Source: Archegozetes longisetosus
Lineage: Eukaryota > Arthropoda > Arachnida > Sarcoptiformes > Trhypochthoniidae
Reading direction: 5' to 3'
Length of the DNA stretch: 64,000 bases
Assembly (NCBI GenBank): GCA_018873245.2
Contig: JAEMBT020000003.1
Coordinates: forward strand, 10,363,843-10,427,842
Part shown: positions 12,129 through 22,490 of the stretch, piece by piece
How positions within the stretch are numbered: position 1 is the first letter of the stretch
Layout: each line of letters begins with the position of its first letter
Notes under the pieces: generated by a model
Database searches by the model: none
What the model was told of the DNA's origin: nothing
The model's input: the letters and a program-made list of their open reading frames with translations, nothing else
Made by a program: the position numbers and the translations under genes

Positions 12129-13063
12129 AAAGGAGAACCCACGTTAAGCAATTGTGTGTGGGCAAAGACTTTTGATCTTGTGATTCGATGGCAAATATAC
12201 TCATACATCTTTGACCAAAATATAAGATCTTAGTTACTTCCGGTTCCGGAGAAAAAAGATTTCTTAACTTTTTTAACATTACGTCTATAGAAAAAACTCA
12301 ATTTCAAAGGATTATTTGACCCCCGTTCCCCATTAGCTTCTCTTGGGAATTTCGCTCGAAAATTAATAAAAATAAGAAAGTAATTTTGGGAAAATTTTAG
12401 AGAGGTTCAAGACCTGAAACATAGTGGAATCGATAATTGAAGTTCCCAGATATTTTTAGTCTTTTAAGTTTAATACCTTTGGTATTGGACATGTTAACTA
12501 AACCATGAAAATACCAAAAAATCCTGAAAATGCTCTAAATTTAAACTAACTTTTAGAAAAAACAGGGGTTTTTCCGAAAATTTTAGTGATTTTACGGACC
12601 TCATGCGAAAATTTCTTACAGAATGAAAACTCCCCAAATTACCATAGCCCTAATAATGCTGAAAAATATCTAATTATTTTTGAAAATTCTTAGGGGTTTA
12701 CCTTATAAAAATAGGGATTTAAACTTTTTTAGAATGAAAATTATTGGGAAGTTCAATTATCGATTTCACTATGTTCCAGGTCTTGAACCTCTCTGAAATT
12801 TTTCCAAAATTATTCTCTTAATTTTATTGATTTTTGAGCGAAATCCCCAAGAGAAACTAATAGGGGGGCCGGGTCAAATAATCCTTTGAAATTGAGTTTT
12901 TTCCATAGACGTAATGTTAAAAAAGTTAAGAATTTTTTTTCTCCGGAACCGGAAGTAACTAACATCTAATATTTTGGTCAAAGATGTATGAGTATATTTG
13001 CCATCGAATCACAAGATCAAAAGTCTTTGCCCACGCACAATGGCTTAACGTGGGTTCTCCTTT
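12129..13063. mobile_element. Long palindromic foldback element, about 0.94 kb
   Basis: Arms of about 330 bp (12129-12455 and about 12740-13063) are near-identical inverted copies starting AAAGGAGAACCCACGTTAAG. The loop itself is partly self-complementary, so nearly the whole element can fold on itself. There is no transposase. An open frame over 12988-13179 merely crosses its right end. No target duplication could be fixed with confidence. Confidence 0.8.
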
Positions 13064-13067
13064 TAAA

Positions 13068-13907
13068 GTTGAAAATAGAGGTCGAACATGAAACCCTAAA
13101 CCCGTCTGGAACCCGTCAAGAACCCAAACCCGTACGGGTTTGGGTCGGGTTGGGTCAGCAAAAATATTTTACGGGTTAGGTCGGGTTTGAAAAATTTGTC
13201 TTGAAAACCCGTACATAAACAAAATTATTTGTTTGAAAATAATTAAATGCTAATTATGAAGATAAATTTATTGGAATCAACTGCAGAAAGTATTAATATC
13301 TAAAATACACAAACTCCTGATAAAAGTATTACTACTGATGTTAAAGTTGACTCTTCAGTCTCTAAGACTTTATTAATATTGTAGAGAAAACAGTCTCAAT
13401 CAATAGAAGTTATGTTGAAGTACGGAATTATTTGGATTTAACACATAGTTTTATACTAAACACTCCACTAATGCAATTTTGGCCACAAAATAGATTTAAA
13501 TATCCGCGTCTTTTCATAATTTTAATGCGTTTACTATCAATTTCTGCTACAAATTTATCTAGTGATAGAAACCTTAGCTACGTTTGTATTGCATTAACTA
13601 ATAAAAGATTATCTCTTGATCCAAATAATGTGGGTAAATTACTATTTACAAGATCAAACTTTGATTTCTATAAAAAAAAAATAACTGACAGAATACAATA
13701 ATTTTATATTAATGAATCGTAGTAATGAACGCCCTTTAATAAAATATTGAATTATGAATATTTGTTATTTTTACGGGTTGTACGGGTTTTTTACGGGTAA
13801 CCCGTTTATAAACCCTTACGGGTACGGGTTGGGTTGGGTTAGCGAAGAAAAATTACGGGTTGGGTTGGGTTTGAAAATTTAGCTTATGTTCGAGCTCTAG
13901 TTGAAAA
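13068..13907 (+). mobile_element. hAT element, internally deleted, with exact 8-bp target duplication
   Basis: Element 13076-13899 (824 bp). Terminal repeat TAGAGGTCGAACAT faces TAGAGCTCGAACAT (13 of 14). Exact duplication GTTGAAAA lies at 13068-13075 and 13900-13907. Both subterminal regions are packed with ACGGGT / GGGTTGGGTCGGGT words in inverted orientation, probably transposase-binding repeats as in other hAT elements. Only the transposase C terminus remains inside. It lies just right of the palindrome ending at 13063. Confidence 0.88.
13432..13701 (+). pseudogene. hAT transposase C-terminal dimerisation domain, remnant
   Basis: An open frame of about 89 codons (the visible start is an in-frame leucine codon) contains FKYPRLFIILMRLLSISATN, then SSDRNLS, LTNKRLSLDPNNVGKLLF and RSNFDFY. 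This is the order of the hAT dimerisation domain (pattern ...P.TS..SER.FS....R..L.P..V..L.FL..N). The expected SER reads SDR. The N-terminal zinc finger and catalytic core are absent from the element, so it cannot move on its own. Confidence 0.85.
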
Positions 13908-14462
13908 TCGAGTCAATTTGGATAATAGCTATTGCAGAGAACAAAAATAAGAGAATTGAAACCTACGGACAAGAGTTTGAGTAAAAGCTGGTTTAAGAAA
14001 AAAGGTTTAGTATTCATAAAGTCAATTTCGCGAAAGTAACTCTTAGTGAACCTCCAGGAAGCATTTGGTATTTTATGGTCAACATATTTTTGAATAAAGT
14101 TTTTTTTTAATTTTAAGCAAAATGTTTGAGTTCAAAAGTGATAACTTTTGAAGAAAAATCAGATATTCAAAACTTAATTAAAACTATTTTCGCAATCGGA
14201 TAATTTACTTTCGGATAAAATTCTCTGAAATTATATATCTAAAAACGTTTAAGAAAGGTTTTTTTAAATAAATTTTCATAAAGTTTTTGCTTTTCCGAGT
14301 CAGTTTTCAAAACTTTTCAAAATAGTATTCAAAATATTTTCACATTCTCTCAAAGTTAGTCAATTGATTCCTGTCAAACTGTAAATAATTAATAAATTTT
14401 TGTCCGAGATATAAATGAGAATCTGTTTTAAAAATTATAATTTTTTATAAAATAAAAATTTC
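13908..14462. other. Intergenic, no gene recognised
   Basis: AT-rich sequence with no supported feature. Confidence 0.4.
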
Positions 14463-14665
14463 GAACATTATGTCACGTTATGGAAGTATGAAATTGAGTT
14501 TTCATCGCATTCTAATAATTATCACAAATTAATTAATAAATGATTTTGTGAAGCTACAAGACAAGAATCAACAGTACAGCTGCTTTAGCCGCTACTGGAC
14601 CGACACCATCTAGTTTCACAGCTACTCAAACACAGCCGGTGTTTCTGCAACAGGTTTGTGCAATC
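14463..14665 (+). pseudogene. Degenerate partial copy of the LRAT-IFI6/27 gene's last exon
   Basis: From GAACATTATGTCACG the DNA aligns with the last exon of the gene at 16832-17740: first the NCEHYV-coding segment, then, more loosely, the start of the IFI6/27 domain (CACAGCCGGTG near 14633 against ATAGCCGGTGG in the gene). Several indels and stops break the frame, and the first LRAT part is not found upstream. It looks like an old partial duplication about 2.9 kb upstream of the intact exon. It is possible, but not shown, that some of it serves as an exon of another transcript. Confidence 0.65.
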
Positions 14666-15464
14666 GTCTATAGGTTCGATATTTGCTACTCTTCAATAAT
14701 TACGAATCATGTCAGAATTGCTGCCATTTGGATTGCGGCTTCGATTATGGTTCTAGGATGCGCTTATCATTATTGAATAGTTAAATCTCGAGTCTTCGAG
14801 GAATACGCGTAACCTTTGATTCAAAATAATCTATAGAATTCCTTATTCTGTACTCAGTAGTAAGCTATTATTTCAATTTTATTTGTAAAAAATTTAGTGA
14901 TCTAATCTCAATTGAGATGCAAAAATTAACGATATTTGATGATTGAATTTGAAAAATATATCAAACTTTATCAAAATGAATAGAAATTATTGTGATTTTT
15001 CAATGAAGGATACTTTAATAACAAGAACTGTTGTCCAATATGAGTGCTTGAATTCTCATCTGTAGAATTTCAATTATGATTTTATTATTATTTTTCATCA
15101 GAGCCAATGGTTATTGTATAAAACGTAATAAATTTTGTGAATACTCGATAAAGATGTTTGAAAAATTTAATGTTTAATTTAGCACTCAATCTCTATTTAA
15201 TTTTTATAAATTTGATAGAGTTGTAGAGAGCAAAAATGATTGAAAACTATGTTATTATTTACAAAAAGAAGATTGATGAAAATAGTGTTGTTTAGTGTTT
15301 CCATGTGATCGAGTCTGTTTTTGTATTTAAAATACAGGAATCTATTATAAGGGTCTACTAAATCTCATCGGTTGATAGATGTTATCTGTTGGAATGAACT
15401 TTGCATCAAAAAGCAGCAGAAAATCGATCGAAAAATGAAGAAGATAGATATTTAAATTTCAGTA
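14666..15464. other. Intergenic, no gene recognised
   Basis: Decayed DNA downstream of the partial copy; nothing further recognised. Confidence 0.4.
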
Positions 15465-15650
15465 TTGAAAAATTACAGAGAATTGTGCTACAGAAGGGAT
15501 AAATTGTTGAATATGATTCTAAGGTTAGAAAATATGTATCAATCATGCTATAAAATAGAAAGCTCATCAAGTTTCGAATATCACACTATTGTAACCAAGA
15601 TTCATAGAAAATATTTTTATTCCTTGAATTTCTCAAATTACTTCACCTGA
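15465..15650 (+). other. Short open frame, possible exon fragment, unassigned
   Basis: An acceptor-like TTTCAG precedes an open frame reading LKNYRELCYRRDKLLNMI, then LRLENMYQSCYKIE. The pattern RELCY..R.KL faintly recalls the segment after the PHD fingers of JADE/BRPF proteins, but it is too short to assign. No partner exon was found; a second open frame at 15758-15964 shows no recognisable domain. It may be a decayed exon or chance. Confidence 0.2.
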
Positions 15651-16831
15651 GTTAATAAGTAGTTCTAATGTATTAGATTTAAAAGAAGTAGATTTCTAAT
15701 TTTGTTTGAAATAAATTCTCAGTGAACTAAACCTATTTTTTCAATAGATTGTGATTATTGGAGCATATGTTAAAAGTATGGTATCGCTTTTTGAGGCAAT
15801 CAAATTCTTGCGTCAAGTCAATTATTTTAGATATTATTTCAAGTTCCGGACCTGAATTAAATCTTAGTACGTGTCAATGTACTGAATTTCTGAAGCCACA
15901 TTTCAATATACCTAGCATTAGGGCTATTAGCTGCAAGTTTCGCATTCATATTCATACCTATTGATATACTTAATTAATACGAACTTTCTTGTACCATTTA
16001 TTATATCCATAACTGTTTATTGCTTAAGAAAAATACAAAATTTACTATTTGTGAACAAAACATTCATGAATACAATCTTTATTGTTACTACACAAATATA
16101 ACTTTAAAATAGAATTGTTATTATATGTTTGAAAAATGCTTATTTTATGATTTTCATATTTCAAGCTGATTTTAGGTTTAATTGAATTAGATAATAATTC
16201 CATGATTTCCATTCAATTGAAAAGTTAGGCAGTTTGCGAATCGTCAACTGTAATTGTAATCTCTTAAAGAGGCTTAGAATGATTTTCTGATTTAATAGTT
16301 TTTTGACAACTATATTCTACAGGTTATGAGAACTAAACATAAAGAAAATGATATCTTTACCAAAACCTAATTTAATAAAGTAAAACTGAAAAAGTTTTAT
16401 AACTAAATAGAAGATCTGAGTGAAAAACATGTTATTTTCAGCTTTCATAAATCATGATTAACTTGCACAGGATAAGCTTAGTTTTAATAACTCAATGAAA
16501 GAATTGAAGATTTGCCTAAACGCCAAATGAATGTAAGTCCATTTAATTAGAAGAATATAAACATAAGTAATACTCAAGGGATTTAATTTCTGCAGCTATG
16601 ACAATAACTTGTAGCTAAAAGGACCTTAATTTTAGTTGGCGTTAGGCAAGTCTAGAATTCAATCATTCAAATATAGAGATAATTTTGTATTTATTTATGA
16701 TAAAGACTACTGATAAGTTATCAATCGCTTAAGAAACGAGATTAACAATTCTTATAACATTTATTCAATTGAAAACAATAATGCTGTCAGTATAGTTTTT
16801 ATCTTGTTTAATTGAAACATATTCAACAAAA
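15651..16831. other. Upstream region of the LRAT-IFI6/27 gene
   Basis: One unassigned open frame at 15758-15964 (+). No TATA box or other promoter motif can be called with confidence before the ATG at 16832. Confidence 0.35.
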
Positions 16832-17740
16832 ATGAGCTCTTCATCGGATCCTTTCATTGAACACGATTGTATTGTTAAATATTTACACGTTGGAGATTTA
16901 ATTGAAATAGATCGCGGAAAATATAGGCATTGGGCCATATGTGAGAAAATTGAAAAGAAAAATATTTGGTGTTTTCATGTGGCTGAAGTTCCGCGAAATG
17001 CAAGTAAAAGGAAAATGCTTCAAAGTTTGAAGTGCGTCTCAAAAATGAAAGTTTGAAGAATATTCTAAATTACCGAAACTCCAAATGTAGAATTAATAAT
17101 CAGATAGCTAAAGCTGAAGAAATCATGAAAAAAGAAAAAATCAAAATGCCTAATATAAACGTTGTGATTGAGATGTTACATAATCAGAAAGATCAAATCC
17201 TTGAATATAATCCTAAGGTATTCATCGATTGACAACTATATTATTCGCTTTTACTAGATATAATAGAGTTTGGTATAATAACTTAGAAATTTTGAGCCTA
17301 ATATAGTGTCTTAATGTAAAATAACTTTGTGTTTTAAGGATAAAAATTGTGAACATTATGTCACGAGTTGGAAGTATGGCATTGGGTTTTCCTGTCATTC
17401 TAAAAATTATCACAAATTAATAGATATAGGATTTGGCACAGCCATAGGAATTAGTGGTTCAACGGCTTTAGGCTCTGTTGGCCTGACGTTGGCTGGCTTT
17501 ACGAGTTCTGGTATAGCCGGTGGTTCTTTTGCGGCCGCCTGGATGTCGTCAATAGGAAATGTCGCAGCCGGCTCCACATTTGCCACCTTGCAAACATTAG
17601 GAGCGATGGGAACTATTGCTGCTGTTGGAACTGGTGCTGCTATAGTAACGGCTCCATTACTTGGTATTGCAGGCGTTTATTACTATTTTAGGAATAAAGG
17701 GCCTGCAATTTGTGAGGAATATACCAAAAACAGTGATTAG
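16832..17740 (+). CDS. LRAT-domain acyltransferase/phospholipase fused to an IFI6/IFI27 (ISG12) domain
   Basis: The N-terminal half is an LRAT (PLAAT/HRASLS-like) thiol acyltransferase domain: VGDLIEIDRGKYRHWAIC gives the first His (H33), CFHVAE the second (H49), and KNCEHYVTSWKYG the catalytic Cys (about residue 132). Such enzymes move acyl chains from phospholipids through a Cys-His-His centre. Immediately after it come about 90 small and hydrophobic residues with the IFI6/IFI27 signature: GFTSSGIAGGSFAAAWMSS, then NVAAGSTFATLQTLGAMG and a final hydrophobic helix. A tail of about 17 polar residues follows. Exon 3 (17339-17740) holds both the catalytic Cys and the whole IFI6/27 domain, so the fusion does not rest on a predicted splice; intron 17218-17338 is GT-AG. 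Odd: the frame shifts by one base near 17020-17032 with no good intron to explain it, so there is either a sequence error or a real lesion. Full reading is about 262 aa. IFI6/27 proteins sit in mitochondrial or other internal membranes; membrane anchoring here is inference. Confidence 0.85.
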
Positions 17741-17874
17741 ATCAAATCTTCTGTAGAGTTCGCGATTCTCATTCTTTTCATTAATTAGACAAAAACTATT
17801 ATTAAGGTTTATTGAAAATTTTACTAAAGCTATTTTGATTTATTACTAATATTCTTGAAAAATTCATATGATAA

Positions 17875-17880
17875 AATAAA
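17875..17880 (+). terminator. Possible poly(A) signal of the LRAT-IFI6/27 gene
   Basis: AATAAA about 135 nt after the stop. The motif is frequent by chance in such AT-rich DNA. Confidence 0.35.
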
Positions 17881-18716
17881 ATTGAACTAACTCTTACTTA
17901 ATCTTGAATAATCATTTAAACATCCTATTACAAACAAAGAAGTTTAATTTAAAAATATTTTTATGTTTCAAAGAGAAAGAATAGTTACCGTAAGATGAAT
18001 CTGCATCTTAATATAGTGTATAAAATAAACGTTAAGCCTTGAAGCATAAGTGTTTTGAAGCTTTTTAATAAGTTATTGTTTAAACTTTCAATGTCTTTTG
18101 TAATGATAAGAATAAGGTCAATATTTGTGTCTTAAAAAAATAATTAATTTTTCATTCTGAAAAACTTATCAAAGCTTGACTTTCGATTTCAAAGCTGATA
18201 AACAAAGATACAGGTTGGCTCCAATTATAAACACATCGTTATAAAGAATACTAATTATTGATTATCTTTGTTTTTAACATCTATCGGCTTGATAAAAATT
18301 AGCATCAGCATATATAAATAGTAGATTAAGATTTACTTGACGGAAATAATAGTAAAATTTTAATGAATTTCTCTAAATTATATTTAGATTTTCTGTTTTT
18401 CCCTTATTATACTAAAAATATTCTAGAATACAATAATATCACTTATCGAATATTTCCTAATGATGATAATTGGATAAAATTGACTCAAAATAAACTCATG
18501 CTGGAATTGTAATATACAACTAGACCGACTCTTTCAAACTGGAATTTTGTGAAATTTTTACTATGGTGTGCATATTCTGTTGACACAAACTATTTTCTAT
18601 CGTACAAAAAAGTTCGGCTAATTAAACTCAATTTCTGTAACAAGTTATATAATTATCAAAATTTAATATCTGCACAAAATTTTGATGTCTATTAAATATT
18701 TAAACTTGAGTTTCTA
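17881..18716. other. Intergenic between convergent genes
   Basis: AT-rich, with no supported feature. The gene on the left reads rightward and the VWC gene reads leftward, so both 3' ends lie here. Confidence 0.4.
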
Positions 18717-19560
18717 TTAAGTAGCAGTTGACTGATTTTGCTTATCATAACATTGATATGTGGGACAACATCCCTTTTCATGATCGATATGATTAGCTTT
18801 GCAGTTATCAGGTATAGGTTGACAGTAATGATCAATACACGTAAAAGTTGGCGGAGCAGAACAAATACATTCATTACACAAATTGTTAGCAAAGTTCAGG
18901 AACAATTTCGATCCAACTGCATAACGTGTACCATTGAATACGCACTGTTCGCCTTTGAATACAGGAAAAAGCATAATTATCTAAAAGTTAAGTATATCTC
19001 AGAAATAACTTTCTATAACAAAAAAGTGAAATCTATTTGAAAATAGTGCTTACGGCAATAATAGTCAACAGGACAGCAATGATTGTCAGAATAAACAGGA
19101 AGACATCCTTCTTTCAGCTTAGGTTGTAATTCGTTTTCACAATCGATTTGATTGCACGCTAAAGTTTCCAAAGGATTTCTATCATCCCACAACTCGTTAC
19201 ATTTGCAAACTATACACGGATTATCATTAATTGGTATTTTCCAACCCAGTTGGTACAGACGTCCATTATATCGACATATCTTATTATAAGGTTTTGCGCC
19301 GTGAAGTTCGGTGAAATAAATTTGTGGCTCTTTCGTTAAATTTAATGCGCAATCAATTCGACTGGAAGTACATGTTTTGTCTGTTGTGTTGGGAATGAGA
19401 ATAAAAGTTTTTACTGATGGTTAAGATAATTAGAAGATACTTTATGACTTTTCAAGAGCAAAACTTTTAGGTTTGAGAGTTTTTTACCTTTTTTTGTTTC
19501 ACAAAATAACAATGAGATCGAGTAATAGGTCAGTATAACAAAAATCAAGCGCGTCTCCAT
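18717..19560 (-). CDS. Small secreted protein with two von Willebrand factor C domains
   Basis: Exons on the minus strand are 19560-19488, 19380-19054 and 18952-18717, joined by GT-AG introns of 107 and 101 bp, both phase 1. Product about 211 aa. METRLIFVILTYYSIS begins a signal peptide cleaved near residue 20. Exon 2 encodes one VWC-like module (ICRYNGRLYQLGWKIP, PCIVCKCNE, NHCCPVDYYC) and exon 3 another (CVFNGTRYAVGSKL, LCNECICS, GCCPTYQC). The C-x-x-C-x-C and CC-P-x-x-x-C spacings are the domain signature. VWC modules bind extracellular ligands such as BMPs, but many small two-module proteins have no known role and none is assigned here. A symmetric phase-1 exon per domain suggests duplication or shuffling of one exon. 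There are N-glycosylation sequons (NLT, NGT). Confidence 0.85.
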
Positions 19561-21842
19561 TGATGTAATTTTGCTACTAAATTATTATTAAATCAAATTG
19601 GCTTAAGAGTGGAATAAACTAGATGACTATTGCCAGACTATTACGACCTACCATCAACTAATGATTGTAAGTTTCTCAATCAATTGATATAATAGCTAAT
19701 TCTCGAAGCATAAGTAATCGTAAAACTTGTACAATAATTGACAAACTAGAAAACAAAAGTTAAGCGAACCTTGAAATAACATAATACCATTGACTTAATT
19801 AATAAAAAGCTTTATAGTATATGTTCATCTTATTCAACTTAAAGTTAATCTTCAATTAGCTAAAGTTTAGAGGACTTGACATTGAAAGACAAACTACAGA
19901 ATAACTTAACTTTTTAAAGATAAGCTTTTTATGTTGCCTTGTGTCTAACTTTATCAAAAGTTTGCTCAGATTCTTTATATAATATGATAAAATAATTTTT
20001 CTGAGCCTACATTAAGAATGAGCTAGAATTCGATTTATTTTTATTTGAGATATTAGATGTTACTCTTGATTGTATCCTAGTTTTCAGAAAAATATTTCAC
20101 CTGAAAAGCTTGCAATTTTTATGTGAAAATGATTTGTTCGCTAGAATTGAGTAGAAGTACTCAAATATTTGTCCCGTAAATCATTTTCAAGTTGAGCGAA
20201 ACAACTGAAGTGAAGGTCTCGCGAAAACTTGAATATCTTTTATAAGTCTGTTATTTACAAAATGAAAAATTGAATTCTTTTGATCTTTTTCCAATTTGAG
20301 TAAGTTAATTTTCATATAGTATGGCATACATCATATTATATGCATGCACTCAATTTGCTTTAAGTTCTATTCGAATTTGCTTTCCTTCAATACTAGGCTT
20401 GAGCTTCTTCGTAAAGTCCTACAAATTTCAGTTTAAGCCCATTTGAGTAATATCCTCATGCATTTAAAGGATTGCTCAAATTTTCATTAAAATATATTTT
20501 GCTTAAATGCTTTTCCAATTTCTTTTTGTAAGCTGTCAATTTTAAAATTAAGCCAACTTTCCTTAAAAGTATTAGCTACTACAAAAACATATTGAATGAG
20601 GAATGAGCTTATTTACGTAAGCTTTTAATTGAATAAAGCAAATAATACATATCTTTTAAGCGTAACATAAGTTGTGATTTCCTTTCTTATGAAAGAAAAC
20701 TGTTCTATAAATTCTTCTGTAATTTTACAAACGATTAGTTTACAGAAGAACAAAATTGAATTAGTTCTTAATTTCTGTTTCAACTATTTTATATGAGCAA
20801 AGGTATTTTACTTTAAGAAAATTATTCAATTTGTACTACTTTTAATAGAAAAAATCTCTTAAAGCGCTTATTATTTCTTATTTTCAATTCTATTCATGAA
20901 CATTCAACTACTGTCCAATAAAGTTGACATTTTTGAAAGTTTAACAATCAATTTTTATGAAGATTCTCGAACTGACAACACATTTCTATCTACATATTTT
21001 AAATTCATGACATTTTTGACTTGATCTTGAAACAATTTTCATCTTATTTTCTGTATCTCAGACGATGAAAAATACTTTCTCCAAGGCTTTCATATTAAAC
21101 TATTTTATATTGTGTAATAGATCAATTTATTTTCGAGATTTAGTGTCAAGAAATATAATGAAAACTCACTTACAAGTTTGAAAATGATCATCGTCTTGAA
21201 ATCTTTAAAATTCAACTTGATATTGAAAGTTAAGCACTAAGTTTAAACAATAGGTTATAACTAGTTGCGTCACTAGTTAATAACCGGGAAGGCATAGCTC
21301 CCTCAACTTCGATCCTAAGTTTAAAGTCATTACAGAAACATAGCTGTACTTCTCTTTGTAGAGATTCAGTTTAAAATACATGTTTCTTGGATGCAGTTTA
21401 AAAATTATCTATCCTTTCATACCCACTACATAGTAGATGAGTTGTTTTTGAAGTGATATGACTTGAGACACACCCATCAAAAATCTTTTAATATTGCTTC
21501 CCTCACTTAAAACTTTCTTGTGAAGCCACTGATTATAATCTGTTATCAGATATATCCGATTTTACTCAAATTCGATATTAGGATTCAAATTCAATCGATT
21601 CGGTTAAATTCAAAAATAACAGAAAACTATTGTTTTTAAACTCAAATACTTGAAAATTCATGAGTATGGCATTTAAAATAGAAATATTTTGACTTCTCTT
21701 GAAAAATTAAAAACCCCAGAAATTTTCGACTATGTTAAGAAATAAAATCAATAAAGAAACACTTTATATGAAATATTTTTTCATGTTTCTATGGTAAAAT
21801 TGGAGGTCTATTTCTCGTGTAATAACATTTTTGCTTAAGAGA
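19561..21842. other. Upstream region of the VWC gene, no other gene recognised
   Basis: AT-rich. A short palindromic word lies near 21255-21282 (AACTAGTTGCGTCACTAGTT), and part of it recurs at about 22631. No coding or RNA feature was recognised. Confidence 0.4.
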
Positions 21843-22490
21843 GAAGGGTCTCACCACTAACATTCCGACTACGAAAAATTGTTACCAGATAAATTGCATG
21901 TCATATGATGTTCAAAAATAATATTGAAAAATGCTGACTACCTTTTCTTCAAAAGTTATGATCATTTAAAATTGTGATTAACTGCTATTCAAACAATAGT
22001 ATGAGAGACACATCACACCTATTACTATTGTATAGTAGAGCTGTTAATCATACTTAAGATTTTCAAATTAAAAATAAACAATTCCAAAAGTAATATAGTG
22101 CTAACTATCAATAAGAAACTTTATTATCTTATTTAGAAATTTAAAGTATAGAATGATTCATAGGTTCCAGTAATTGAAATTAATAATTCTAAATAAGATA
22201 GATCCTTAAAATAAAGTCTCTTATTGGTAGTGAACACTATATTACTTTTGAAATTATTTATTTTTAATTTGAAAAGCTTAAGTATGATTAATAGCTCTAC
22301 TATACAGTACTAATAAGTATGATGCGTCTCTCATAGTGCTTGGATAACAGTTAATCGCAACTTTGAATAATCATAACTTTTCAAGAAATGATGGCCGGCA
22401 TTTTCCAATATCATTTCTAAACATCATATGATATGCCATTTATCTAGTAACAATTTTTTCGTAATTGGAATCTTAGTGGTGAGACCCTTC
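21843..22490. mobile_element. Near-complete palindromic foldback element, 648 bp
   Basis: GAAGGGTCTCACCACTAA at the left faces its inverse at the right end. Pairing continues with scattered mismatches almost to the centre, for example TAATATAGTG... in both arms around 22090 and 22240. There is no coding capacity, and no target duplication could be fixed. Confidence 0.8.

Noticed and set aside
12988-13179. 63-codon open frame
   Set aside because: It runs from the arm of the palindrome into the hAT element, so it is a junction by-product.
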